From the NCBI GenBank assembly GCA_946478775.1, contig CAMLDR010000224.1, positions 1-6,290 on the forward strand: DNA of 6,290 nucleotides. The letters are read 5' to 3'. This document shows, piece after piece, positions 1-6,290 of the stretch. Within the stretch, counting starts at the first letter, position 1; the number at the start of each line of letters is the position of its first letter. The notes under the pieces were generated by a model that saw only the letters and a program-made list of their open reading frames with translations, was not told where the DNA came from and searched no databases. The stretch is from an uncultured Flavobacteriales bacterium (GTDB lineage: Bacteria; Bacteroidota; Bacteroidia; Flavobacteriales; Crocinitomicaceae). The position numbers were made by a program, and so were the translations under genes.

Positions 1-2
1 AT

Positions 3-278
3 TGGAGCCTGACACCTCGTGTGCAGGTTGTATCAGACAAGATTAACATTTTTGCAAATCTGCAGGTTGTGGCTGCCTGGAAGGAGAATTTATGGTTTGG
101 TACCGGAGTACAAAGTTATTTCGGAGGTTCTAACATCCTGGTATCCCCCATGATCGGTTATGACATCAAAAACCGGTTTCGTTTAGGTTATACGGCGGTT
201 ATTTCCACGCGAAACAATCCTTTCCTATCTTCCAGAAGGGTAACACATGAAGCTGTATTGGGATTTTTACTCAAATAA
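3..278 (+). CDS. Type IX secretion system membrane protein, PorP/SprF family (3' end only)
   Basis: The frame is open from base 3 with no start in view, so this is the last 91 or so residues of a longer protein; the family is usually about 300 residues. A GTG at 21 is only an internal valine codon. The tail alternates short beta strands with glycine and aromatic residues (WFGTGVQSYFG, MIGYDI, FRLGYTAVIS) and ends in THEAVLGFLLK. This closely matches the end of PorP/SprF proteins, where a late GY and a final (S/T)HE...LG(Y/F) strand are characteristic of an outer-membrane beta-barrel. Family members support T9SS secretion and gliding adhesin export, and many are encoded next to the adhesin they serve. 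The gene stops at TAA 276-278 and is followed by its own terminator, so it is probably the last gene of an upstream unit. The family call is fairly firm; the specific partner cannot be named. Confidence 0.75.
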   Translation, partial: WSLTPRVQVVSDKINIFANLQVVAAWKENLWFGTGVQSYFGGSNILVSPMIGYDIKNRFRLGYTAVISTRNNPFLSSRRVTHEAVLGFLLK

Positions 279-304
279 GAAGTAAAATCAAACCACCTTC
301 ACCC

Positions 305-330
305 GGCGGAAACCATCTTCCGCCCTTTTT
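305..330 (+). terminator. Rho-independent terminator after the PorP/SprF-like gene
   Basis: A perfect 7-bp GC-rich stem, GGCGGAA (305-311) with TTCCGCC (318-324), closes a 6-base loop and is followed by C and five T (326-330). It starts 26 bases after the stop codon at 278, which fits transcription ending there and separates the upstream unit from the fasciclin gene. Confidence 0.8.
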
Positions 331-423
331 CGGAATAATTACCTGCATACCAATCGGCTATTATCGGGCCGTTTTTCATGTTGTCCAGAATTGTTAAAAT
401 CTATTAATCCGATAGAATATCTA

Positions 424-456
424 TTGTCATTTAAACTACTGTATATCAATAATTTG
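424..456 (+). promoter_or_regulatory. Possible Bacteroidota-type promoter (distal candidate)
   Basis: TTG (424-426) is followed 23 bases later by TAATTTG (450-456). This approximates the Bacteroidota pattern of a -33 TTG and a -7 TAnnTTTG, but the -7 element is one base short of consensus. It would give a 5' leader of over 100 bases. The region is so AT-rich that a chance match is quite possible. Confidence 0.22.
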
Positions 457-526
457 AAAGTTTTTAAACTGCTTTTTACGTTGTTAAATTAAGTTAACGA
501 CTATCGTATTCTTAACTTTTAGACAG

Positions 527-534
527 TAAATTTC
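527..534 (+). promoter_or_regulatory. Possible -7 element (proximal candidate)
   Basis: TAAATTTC matches the Bacteroidota -7 consensus TAnnTTTG at all fixed positions except the last. It would start transcription near 540, giving a leader of about 35 bases. No TTG is present at the expected distance upstream, so the match is weak and competes with the candidate at 424-456. Confidence 0.22.
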
Positions 535-574
535 GGTCATATTGTTCAACTAATTTCTAAAAACATTAAACAAA

Positions 575-2131
575 ATGAAAAAACAATCCTCTCAACTCGT
601 CAGAAGATTAGCAGGAACTGCTTTTCTTGGTTTACTCTCCCTCTCATCAACTGCTCAAACCAATGTGTTTGATGATGTGATCGCTCCAAGTCCCAATCAC
701 ACAAGTCTCGAGGCCGCATTAATAGCAGCAGACCTGGATGATGATCTTCAAAATCCGGCAGGAACTTTCACTGTATTTGCTCCGGACGACAATGCTTTTA
801 ATGCTTTGGCAACTCAATTGGGAGTCACTGTTCCTGATTTACTTGCTTTACCAAACTTGTCAGACATTTTGCTTTACCATGTGCTTGGTACAACTGTAAA
901 TGCTGCTGGTGTTACGAATGGAGCTATTGTTACCCCATTATTTACCGGTAACACATTGAAGCTGACCAAAACATCCACAAATAGTGTTTATGCCAATCAA
1001 GCCATGGTAACGACAGCTGATTTGTCCGCAGATAACGGAGTGGTTCACTCTATCAATGCGGTACTTTTAAGTCGTGAAACGGTTATTGATGTGGCACTGG
1101 ATAATGGATTTACCACCTTGGCAGCAGCAGTTATCCAGGAAGAATTAATTCCGGTGCTTTCGGATCCGTTTGCTCAATACACGGTCTTTGCTCCGAACAA
1201 TGCCGCTTTTGACAGTCTTGCTTCTTCTTTGAACACAAACATTGCAGGACTACTGGCACTTCCGAACTTAGACGATGTATTGAAATACCACGTATTGGGA
1301 ACTGAAGTTCTTGCAGCAGCTGTAACGAATGGTGCTGTGGTAAATCCATTGAGCACTACAAACTCCCTGAAACTAACGAAAACTTCTACGAACGCTGTAT
1401 TTGTAAACCATGCAAGCGTGGTAGCAGCTGATGTTCAGGCGGATAACGGGGTGGTGCATGTCATCAACCGCGTGGTTCTTCCGGTGAATACGGTAGTTGA
1501 TGTTGCCATAGATAACGGATTTAGCACGTTGACTGCGGCGGTTGTAAAAGCAGAATTAGTTCCAACGCTTTCAGATCCTTTCCAGGAATACACGGTATTT
1601 GCTCCAACAAACACGGCGTTTGATAACCTGGCAACAGCTTTAAGTACAGACTTGAACGGAATTTTGAACTTGCCGAACCTGGCCGATATCCTTACCTACC
1701 ATGTGGTGTTGGGTAATGTAAATGCGGCAGATTTGACAAATGGTCCGGTAGCAACGGTGAATGGTGCCAACATCATTGTAAACCTGAGTAACGGTGTTAA
1801 GATCAATGATGCTACAGTTACCACTGCAGACGTAGAAGCTGATAATGGTGTGGTACATGTGATTGATAAAGTGCTTTTAGAATCATTCCTGGGAATAAAT
1901 GATAACGAAACCAGCTTGTTGGAAGTATATCCGAATCCGGCAACTGACAAATTAACTATCAATGGAGTAAGCAGCGGAAATTACACTTTACTGAATAATT
2001 TGGGACAAGAGGTACAGTCCGGAGCAGTCAATGAAGGTGACATCTCAATTGAAGGACTAACTGAAGGTCAGTACCTATTGCAATTTAACGACGGTAAAAA
2101 CACATCCATTACCCGAATTATTAAACAGTAA
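575..2131 (+). CDS. Secreted protein with three fasciclin (FAS1) domains and a T9SS C-terminal sorting domain
   Basis: The 518-residue product starts with a Sec signal peptide: positive residues at K2, K3, R10 and R11, a hydrophobic core at about 12-24, and likely cleavage after STA (27). Three FAS1 domains follow at about 30-168, 169-305 and 306-440. Each has the H1 motif TVFAP (from 66, 203 and 340), the YH pair (Y101, Y238, Y375) and the H2-like block NGVVH.I (from 154, 291 and 424). The end, about 449-518, is a type A T9SS sorting domain with YPNPATDKLTI (Y452 onward), a LLNNLGQEV strand and the final lysine-containing strand TRIIKQ. The protein has no cysteine or tryptophan. FAS1 domains usually mediate adhesion to cells, matrix or polysaccharide, so the likely role is a cell-surface or released adhesin exported through the T9SS outer-membrane channel; the ligand is unknown. 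The ATG at 575 is chosen because the signal peptide begins immediately. The gene stands alone between two terminators. Confidence 0.93.
   Translation: MKKQSSQLVRRLAGTAFLGLLSLSSTAQTNVFDDVIAPSPNHTSLEAALIAADLDDDLQNPAGTFTVFAPDDNAFNALATQLGVTVPDLLALPNLSDILLYHVLGTTVNAAGVTNGAIVTPLFTGNTLKLTKTSTNSVYANQAMVTTADLSADNGVVHSINAVLLSRETVIDVALDNGFTTLAAAVIQEELIPVLSDPFAQYTVFAPNNAAFDSLASSLNTNIAGLLALPNLDDVLKYHVLGTEVLAAAVTNGAVVNPLSTTNSLKLTKTSTNAVFVNHASVVAADVQADNGVVHVINRVVLPVNTVVDVAIDNGFSTLTAAVVKAELVPTLSDPFQEYTVFAPTNTAFDNLATALSTDLNGILNLPNLADILTYHVVLGNVNAADLTNGPVATVNGANIIVNLSNGVKINDATVTTADVEADNGVVHVIDKVLLESFLGINDNETSLLEVYPNPATDKLTINGVSSGNYTLLNNLGQEVQSGAVNEGDISIEGLTEGQYLLQFNDGKNTSITRIIKQ
662..1894 (+). repeat. Tandem triplication of a FAS1-coding unit (about 411 bp each)
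   Basis: Three successive coding units lie at 662-1078, 1079-1489 and 1490-1894. The TVFAP and YH landmarks recur at exactly 137 codons (411 bp) in all three units; the NGVVH landmark recurs after 137 and then 133 codons because the third unit lacks four residues in its middle. Units 1 and 2 share the motif LKLTKTSTN, which is replaced in unit 3. Units 2 and 3 share the opening pattern TV.DVA.DNGF.TL.AAV and LSDPF, which unit 1 lacks. Synonymous codons differ between copies, so these are protein-level repeats rather than recent DNA copies. Confidence 0.85.
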
Positions 2132-2156
2132 TCTTTCTCTCCATTGAATTCCGAAG

Positions 2157-2192
2157 GGTGCTCATTTCTCCAATGGGCACCTTTTATTTTTT
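2157..2192 (+). terminator. Rho-independent terminator of the fasciclin gene, overlapping the end of the convergent gene
   Basis: A 10-bp stem pairs 2157-2166 (GGTGCTCATT) with 2172-2181 (AATGGGCACC), with a single G-T wobble and a 5-base loop. It is followed by TTTT-A-TTTTTT (2182-2192). It begins 25 bases after the fasciclin stop. The T-tract is also the last two lysine codons and stop of the minus-strand acetyltransferase gene. On the minus strand the hairpin is not followed by a T-run, so it is a clear terminator for the plus strand only. Confidence 0.85.
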
Positions 2193-2753
2193 CTCCACCA
2201 CGCCGTTTTTCAGCAAGTAATTCTGACCACTCTCCGGACAAGATGCAATTCCTTGTTCATCAAAAACCAATCGATGGCCAAATTCACTCATCCAGCCGAT
2301 TTGGCGTGCCGGATTTCCTACTACCAATGCATAAGCCGGAACTTCTTTCGTTACAACGGATCCTGCACCAATGAAAGCATATTCTCCGATGTCATTCCCG
2401 CAAACAATGGTTGCATTTGCCCCTATCGAAGCCCCTTTTCTAACTACCGTTCTGGAATACTGATCTCTTCTGTTCACTGCCGAACGCGGGTTCATTACGT
2501 TGGTGAAAACCATAGACGGACCCAAAAAGACATCGTCTTCGCAGATCACACCGGTATAGATCGAAACATTGTTCTGAATCTTGACATTGTTTCCCAGGAT
2601 CACTTCGGGAGAAACCACCACGTTTTGCCCGATATTGCATTTTTCACCGATGACACAATTGGGCATAATGTGCGAAAAATGCCAAATCTTAGTTCCTTCA
2701 CCGATGGTGCATCCGGGATCTACAACTGCTGTTTCGTGGGCAAAATAATTCAT
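2184..2753 (-). CDS. wbpD: WbpD/WlbB-like UDP-2-acetamido-3-amino-2,3-dideoxy-glucuronate N-acetyltransferase
   Basis: This 189-residue protein is a left-handed beta-helix acyltransferase close to the usual length of WbpD/WlbB (about 190). Hexapeptide turns run from residue 10 to about 135: CTIGEG (15-20), [12 protein letters not shown] (33-44), [12 protein letters not shown] (51-62), VFLGPS (75-80) and [13 protein letters not shown] (107-119). Family-specific blocks are [10 protein letters not shown] (21-30), [15 protein letters not shown] (81-95) and [19 protein letters not shown] (144-162), followed by a C-terminal tail [15 protein letters not shown]. WbpD transfers acetyl from acetyl-CoA to the 3-amino group made by the WbpE aminotransferase, in the cytosolic route to UDP-2,3-diacetamido-glucuronate for surface glycans. 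The start [11 protein letters not shown] is typical of the family. The gene is last in the visible minus-strand cluster, 106 bp after the decarboxylase gene, and its end lies in the T-tract of the convergent terminator. Substrate is inferred from family; a related 3-amino sugar is possible. Confidence 0.85.
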   Translation of the reverse strand: MNYFAHETAVVDPGCTIGEGTKIWHFSHIMPNCVIGEKCNIGQNVVVSPEVILGNNVKIQNNVSIYTGVICEDDVFLGPSMVFTNVMNPRSAVNRRDQYSRTVVRKGASIGANATIVCGNDIGEYAFIGAGSVVTKEVPAYALVVGNPARQIGWMSEFGHRLVFDEQGIASCPESGQNYLLKNGVVEKK

Positions 2754-2759
2754 CTTTTA

Positions 2760-2853
2760 AATTGAAAAGTAAGAATGGAAAATTGAAAAGATTTTGAAAA
2801 GGGCTTCGATTCGATTCAGCTGCTTTTCACTTCTCAATTATCCATTTTCAATT
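2760..2853. repeat. Long imperfect inverted repeat in the gap between two nucleotide-sugar genes
   Basis: The left arm 2760-2790 and the reverse complement of the right arm 2823-2853 match at 24 of 31 positions without gaps. Perfect ends of 9 (AATTGAAAA) and 7 (TGAAAAG) bases flank a 32-base spacer. The left side also has direct repeats of TTGAAAAG ending at 2769, 2790 and 2801. The element fills most of the 106-bp gap between the decarboxylase and acetyltransferase genes. In minus-strand RNA it could fold into a long AT-rich hairpin. It has no T-run after a GC-rich stem, so it is not a standard terminator; an intergenic repeat element, an mRNA processing or stability site, or a place for an internal promoter are all possible. 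Confidence 0.6.
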
Positions 2854-2859
2854 AGTTAA

Positions 2860-3858
2860 TTATCGTACGATGTACTTCTCAAAATCAATGTGATCCGATT
2901 GGTACAATTCCTCTTTGGTTAAACTTTTAAAATACGCATACGTCCGTTTCAACCCTTCTGCGCGGTCAATTTTCGGTTCCCAGCCCAGGAGCTGTCTTGC
3001 TTTGGTGATATCCGGCTGACGCTGTTTCGGGTCGTCTACCGGAAGGTCTTTGTAAATCACCTTTTGGCTGGTTCCAGTCAATTTGATAATTTCTTCGGCA
3101 AACTGGCTGATGGTGATTTCATCGGGGTTCCCGATATTCACCGGATCAGAGCAGTCGCTGTTCAGCAAACGCACAATTCCTTCCACCAGGTCATCTACGT
3201 AACAAAACGAACGGGTTTGCGAACCGTCCCCGAAAACCGTCAGGTCTTCTCCACGCAATGCCTGACCGATAAATGCAGGAAGAACACGGCCGTCATTCAA
3301 ACGCATACGTGGCCCGTAAGTATTAAAAATGCGGACAATGCGTGTTTCAATTCCGTGGAACGTATGATAAGCCATCGTGATTGCCTCCTGGAAGCGTTTT
3401 GCTTCGTCGTAAACACCTCTTGGTCCAACCGGGTTCACATTTCCCCAGTAGTCTTCCGTTTGCGGATGAACTGTGGGATCGCCATAAATCTCGGAAGTAC
3501 TTGCGATCAATACCCGTGCTTTTTTCACCCGTGCCAATCCCAGGCAATTGTGGATTCCCAGTGACCCGACTTTCAGTGTCTGGATCGGGATTTTCAAATA
3601 ATCAATAGGGCTTGCCGGTGACGCGAAATGCAGAATGTAATCCAAATCTCCCGAAACGTGGATAAACTTGCTTACATCGTGATTATAGAATTCAAAGTTC
3701 TCTAACTGGAACAGGTGTTCGATGTTCTTCAGGCGGCCTGTAATGAGATTATCCATTGCAATGACATGGTAATCGTCTTTGACAAAACGGTCACACAAAT
3801 GAGAGCCCAAAAATCCGGCAGCACCGGTAATCAATATGCGTTTTCTGCTTGTATTCAT
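2860..3858 (-). CDS. uxs: UDP-glucuronate decarboxylase (UDP-xylose synthase), SDR family
   Basis: This 332-residue extended short-chain dehydrogenase/reductase begins with the NAD-binding motif GAAGFLG (12-18) and an acidic residue at the end of the second strand (D36). The catalytic set is the segment STSEIYGDP (120-128) and the Y150-xxx-K154 pair in GVYDEAKR. Features that mark UXS within the family are HFASPASP (77-84), [12 protein letters not shown] (136-147) and the substrate-site stretch [22 protein letters not shown] with SFCYVDD downstream. UXS oxidises UDP-glucuronate at C4 with bound NAD, loses CO2, and reduces the 4-keto intermediate to UDP-xylose. The gene lies one base after the stop codon of the UDP-glucose dehydrogenase gene, so its substrate is made by the preceding gene and translation is probably coupled. 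Length is slightly above the usual 310-320 because of a C-terminal tail. A relative that releases the 4-keto sugar cannot be excluded from sequence alone. Confidence 0.9.
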   Translation of the reverse strand: MNTSRKRILITGAAGFLGSHLCDRFVKDDYHVIAMDNLITGRLKNIEHLFQLENFEFYNHDVSKFIHVSGDLDYILHFASPASPIDYLKIPIQTLKVGSLGIHNCLGLARVKKARVLIASTSEIYGDPTVHPQTEDYWGNVNPVGPRGVYDEAKRFQEAITMAYHTFHGIETRIVRIFNTYGPRMRLNDGRVLPAFIGQALRGEDLTVFGDGSQTRSFCYVDDLVEGIVRLLNSDCSDPVNIGNPDEITISQFAEEIIKLTGTSQKVIYKDLPVDDPKQRQPDITKARQLLGWEPKIDRAEGLKRTYAYFKSLTKEELYQSDHIDFEKYIVR

Positions 3859-3859
3859 C

Positions 3860-5176
3860 TTATTTCGATACTACGGACCTACCGATTGAACTGTAATAGA
3901 ATCCATTTTTATTCATTTCAGAAATCTCAAACAAGTTTCTCCCGTCGAAGATAACGGAATCTTTCATCAGTGACTTCATTTTATCAAAGTCCGGGTTCCT
4001 GAAAACGCCCCATTCGGTGCAGATCACCAGGGCATCCGCATCTTCCAGAGCTTCGTATTCGTTCTGTGCATATGCTATTTTGTCTCCAACTACGCCTTTC
4101 ACATTTTCCATTGCTTCCGGGTCGTATGCAGTGACTTTCGCTCCTGCTTTGGTCAATTCATCAATCAGGTACAATGCCGGTGCTTCGCGGATATCATCCG
4201 TATCCGGTTTGAAAGCAAGCCCCCATAGTGCAATTTTTTTACCGGAAAGATCTCCTCGGAAGAAGTTCTTCATTTTCGGGATCAGGATCGTTTTCTGGGA
4301 TTCGTTGACTTCCATGACAGCCTTAATGATCTCAAACGAATAGTTGTTCTCCAGTCCGGAATTCACCAATGCCTGCACATCTTTCGGGAAACAAGAGCCC
4401 CCGTAACCGATTCCCGGGAACAAAAAGCGTTTACCGATCCGTTCATCGGAACCGATTCCAATGCGCACTTTATCGACATCTGCTCCAACCAGTTCACAGA
4501 AATTCGCAATTTCATTCATGAAGGTGATTTTGGTTGCCAAAAATGCATTTGCTGCATATTTCGTCAACTCTGCAGACTTCTCGTCCATGAAAATGATCGG
4601 GTTCCCCTGGCGAACGAATGGTTTATACAACTGTTCCATGATCTGCTCGGCGCGTTCGGAAGATGTTCCCAAAACAACTCGGTCGGGCTTCATAAAATCG
4701 TCTACCGCAAAACCTTCTCTTAAAAATTCGGGATTGGAAACCACGTCAAAATCAACCCTGGCATGTTTTGCAATGGCAGCGTGTACTTTCTCTGCTGTTC
4801 CAACCGGAACCGTGCTTTTATCTACAATAACTTTGTAATCGGTCAATAATTTACCCAGCTCATCCGCCACACCCAAAATGTATCTCAAATCAGCCGAACC
4901 ATCTTCTCCGGGAGGAGTTGGCAAGGCCAAAAAGATGATCTCTGCATCTTTGATTCCTTCTTCCAGGTTGGTGGTAAACGACAAGCGGTTTGCTTTAATA
5001 TTTCGTTCGAAAAGCACATCCAGATGCGGTTCGTAAATGGGAACTTCCCCATTGCGCATACGGTCCACTTTTTCTTTGTCAATATCTACACAGATCACCT
5101 GGTTTCCTGTTTCGGCAAAACAGGTACCGGTTACCAAACCTACATATCCTGTTCCAACTACTGCAATTTTTTTCAT
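3860..5176 (-). CDS. ugd: UDP-glucose 6-dehydrogenase
   Basis: This 438-residue enzyme oxidises UDP-glucose twice with NAD to give UDP-glucuronate in the cytosol. The N-terminal Rossmann domain has GTGYVG (8-13) and the NAD ribose-binding D31. It is followed by the [12 protein letters not shown] loop, STVPVGT and NPEFLREG. The central domain has [17 protein letters not shown] with K206, and the catalytic thiol C262 and D266 lie in [10 protein letters not shown]. The C-terminal UDP-binding domain includes [18 protein letters not shown]. The GGSCFPKD form is the UDP-glucose dehydrogenase type (Ugd/TuaD/RkpK), unlike the UDP-N-acetylglucosamine 6-dehydrogenases of the WbpA group, which usually show a GGHC.P motif. 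All key residues are intact and length is normal. The ATG lies only 3 bases after the upstream aminotransferase stop, which suggests one operon with coupled translation; no clear Shine-Dalgarno sequence is seen. Confidence 0.93.
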   Translation of the reverse strand: MKKIAVVGTGYVGLVTGTCFAETGNQVICVDIDKEKVDRMRNGEVPIYEPHLDVLFERNIKANRLSFTTNLEEGIKDAEIIFLALPTPPGEDGSADLRYILGVADELGKLLTDYKVIVDKSTVPVGTAEKVHAAIAKHARVDFDVVSNPEFLREGFAVDDFMKPDRVVLGTSSERAEQIMEQLYKPFVRQGNPIIFMDEKSAELTKYAANAFLATKITFMNEIANFCELVGADVDKVRIGIGSDERIGKRFLFPGIGYGGSCFPKDVQALVNSGLENNYSFEIIKAVMEVNESQKTILIPKMKNFFRGDLSGKKIALWGLAFKPDTDDIREAPALYLIDELTKAGAKVTAYDPEAMENVKGVVGDKIAYAQNEYEALEDADALVICTEWGVFRNPDFDKMKSLMKDSVIFDGRNLFEISEMNKNGFYYSSIGRSVVSK

Positions 5177-5179
5177 CTT

Positions 5180-6243
5180 CTAATTAGCGTTTACGAAGTT
5201 CAGGATTTCAGCACAAATGAATGATTGCTGTTCTTCTGACATTTCTGTATGAATAGGGAATGAGATTACGTGTTTCGTTAGTTCTTCAGTTACCGGAAGA
5301 TCCAGGTCTCCCAAATTGAATGATTTAAACATTCCCTGTTTATGTGCAGGAGCAGGATAATAGATCATCGAAGGAATGTCCTTTGAAGCCAGGTAAGCCT
5401 GCAGTGCATCTCTGTCAACACCTTTCAGCTGAACGGTATATTGATGGAATACGTGTTTGGACTTTCCGTCCCGGTGAGGAGTTTCAATTTTATCGGAAGC
5501 GCCGAGAACGCGGTCATAAAAATCAGCTGCTTTGATCCGTGCGGCAATATATGCATCCAGTTTTGGAAGTTTCACGTTTAAAACAGCCGCCTGGATAGCA
5601 TCCAGCCTGGAATTACATCCTACTACATCATGCTGGTATTTTACTTTTTGACCGTGGTTTGCCACCATTCTCAATTGCTCAGCCAATGCGTCATTATTCG
5701 TAAAAATAGCCCCGCCGTCTCCATAACACCCTAAGTTTTTGGAAGGGAAAAAACTCGTGCATCCGATATCCCCGATCGTGCCCAGTTTTTGGGTTCCATG
5801 CTTCTCAGAATAGTAATCAGAACCGATTCCCTGCGCATTGTCTTCGATCACGAACAATTGGTGTTTCTTTGCGATGTCCATGATAAGGTCCATATCGCAA
5901 GCCTGTCCGTATAAATGAACCGGAACAATGGCCTTTGTTTTGGAAGAGATGGAAGCTTCGATTTTTGCAGGGTCCAGGCAGAAAGTCTTTGGATCTACAT
6001 CTACAAAAACCGGTTTCAGTCCCAGTAATGCAATCACCTCCGTGGTAGCAATGTAAGTAAATGAAGGTGTAATCACCTCATCGCCCGGCTTCAGTCCCAA
6101 CGCCATCATGGCAATTTGCAGGGCATCCGTACCGTTCGCGCAAGGAATCACATGCTTTACGTTCAAATACGATTCCAATGATTGTTGAAAACGCTGTACA
6201 ACCGGCCCGCCAATATAAACAGACGAATCCAGAACTTCCTGAA
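5180..6243 (-). CDS. DegT/DnrJ/EryC1/StrS sugar aminotransferase, WbpE/PorR-like (5' end missing)
   Basis: This is a PLP-dependent aminotransferase acting on a keto-sugar nucleotide. The visible genomic part encodes 353 residues. It starts in QEVLDSSVYIGGPVVQRF, a typical DegT N-terminal helix and GGP loop, so roughly 20-25 residues are missing. A TTG at 6178 is an internal leucine codon and not the start. Landmarks are CANGTDALQIAMMALG (PLP phosphate binding), GDEVITPSFTYIAT, PVHLYGQACDMD, IEDNAQGIG (Asp to the pyridine nitrogen) and SFFPSKNLGCYGDGGA. The PLP lysine codon is at 5738-5740. The pattern, especially FFPSKNLGCYGDGGAIFT and the early CANGTDALQ, resembles WbpE/WlbC, which forms the 3-amino group of UDP-3-amino-2-acetamido-glucuronate using glutamate. 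The co-encoded WbpD-like acetyltransferase supports this. Other DegT specificities (3- or 4-amino sugars) remain possible. It is the first visible gene of the minus-strand cluster, with its stop 3 bases before the ugd start. The reading frame continues open into adapter sequence at 6244-6290, which is not part of the gene. Confidence 0.88.
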
Positions 6244-6290
6244 AGATCGGAAGAGCGTCGTGTAGGGAAAGAGTGTAGATCTCGGTGGTC
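6244..6290. other. Illumina sequencing adapter left on the end of the contig (artefact)
   Basis: The last 47 bases begin AGATCGGAAGAGCGTCGTG and continue exactly as the reverse complement of the Illumina TruSeq universal adapter, which I recognise from memory. They are not genomic. Read on the minus strand in the aminotransferase frame they give TTEIYTLSLHDALPI, a peptide well known as translated adapter in sequence databases, so automated gene calls would fuse it to the aminotransferase. The true sequence ends at 6243 or 6244; the boundary A could belong to either. Confidence 0.96.

Larger units (their letters stand above)
331..574. other. AT-rich intergenic region upstream of the fasciclin gene
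   Basis: No convincing coding frame or RNA gene is seen here. The stretch is AT-rich, with two copies of TTTAAACT (about 430-438 and 463-470). It must hold the promoter and leader of the fasciclin gene, whose ATG at 575 follows an A-rich leader (CATTAAACAAA) without a Shine-Dalgarno sequence, as is usual in Bacteroidota. Two weak promoter candidates are listed separately. Confidence 0.5.

Noticed and set aside
21..23. GTG as the start of a small 85-residue protein
   Set aside because: The frame is open to the window edge and the peptide is the C-terminal part of a PorP/SprF barrel, so this is a truncated gene and not a small one.
662..1894. Regular spacing considered as a CRISPR-like or DNA-level repeat array
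   Set aside because: The 411-bp periodicity is coding, reflects protein domains, and diverges at synonymous sites.
1131..1962. Several minus-strand open frames of 60-88 codons inside the fasciclin gene
   Set aside because: They lie opposite clearly conserved FAS1 and sorting-domain codons and have no family resemblance or leader of their own.
2253..2765. A 170-codon open frame on the plus strand
   Set aside because: It is antisense to the acetyltransferase, shows no recognisable motif, and is cysteine- and histidine-rich in the way expected of a shadow frame.
2760..2853. Inverted repeat considered as insertion-sequence termini or a terminator
   Set aside because: Only 32 bases lie between the arms, with no transposase or target-site duplication, and the stem is AT-rich without the GC stem plus T-run of an intrinsic terminator.
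4017..4838. Plus-strand open frames of 108 and 125 codons opposite ugd
   Set aside because: They are serine- and alanine-rich shadow translations of an intact, conserved gene on the other strand.
6176..6178. TTG as a start codon for the aminotransferase
   Set aside because: The frame continues upstream through QEVLDSSVYIGGPVVQRF, which is conserved DegT-family N-terminal sequence, so the TTG is an internal leucine.

Overview
The window looks like a fragment of a Bacteroidota chromosome, probably order Flavobacteriales. Three things support this. The left edge carries the C-terminal end of a PorP/SprF-family type IX secretion (T9SS) membrane protein. The next gene encodes a secreted protein ending in a type A T9SS sorting domain. 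Gene starts are preceded by A-rich leaders with no clear Shine-Dalgarno sequence. A finer placement (for example Crocinitomicaceae) would be a guess.

Layout: (1) 3-278, plus strand, 3' end of a PorP/SprF-like gene, followed by a good intrinsic terminator at 305-330. (2) 279-574, an AT-rich intergenic region with that terminator and only weak promoter candidates. (3) 575-2131, plus strand, a 518-residue exported protein with a signal peptide, three tandem fasciclin (FAS1) domains and a T9SS C-terminal domain, ending in a strong hairpin terminator at 2157-2192. (4) 2184-6243, minus strand, a convergent cluster of four nucleotide-sugar genes. In transcription order these are a DegT/DnrJ/EryC1/StrS sugar aminotransferase of WbpE/PorR type (5' end missing), UDP-glucose 6-dehydrogenase, UDP-glucuronate decarboxylase (UDP-xylose synthase), and, after a 106-bp gap filled by a long imperfect inverted repeat, a WbpD/WlbB-type left-handed beta-helix acetyltransferase. 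(5) 6244-6290 is not genomic: it matches the Illumina TruSeq universal adapter, read as reverse complement, over 47 bases.

The cluster should make UDP-glucuronate and UDP-xylose, and it holds two enzymes (aminotransferase and N-acetyltransferase) typical of the pathway to 2,3-diamino-2,3-dideoxy-glucuronate sugars. In Porphyromonas gingivalis a sugar of this Wbp/Vim pathway links the C terminus of T9SS cargo to anionic LPS. A T9SS cargo gene and a PorP/SprF gene next to wbpD/wbpE-like genes is therefore suggestive, although the two groups are convergently transcribed and the dedicated WbpA and WbpB steps are not visible. I see no RNA gene, CRISPR array, insertion sequence or phage element.
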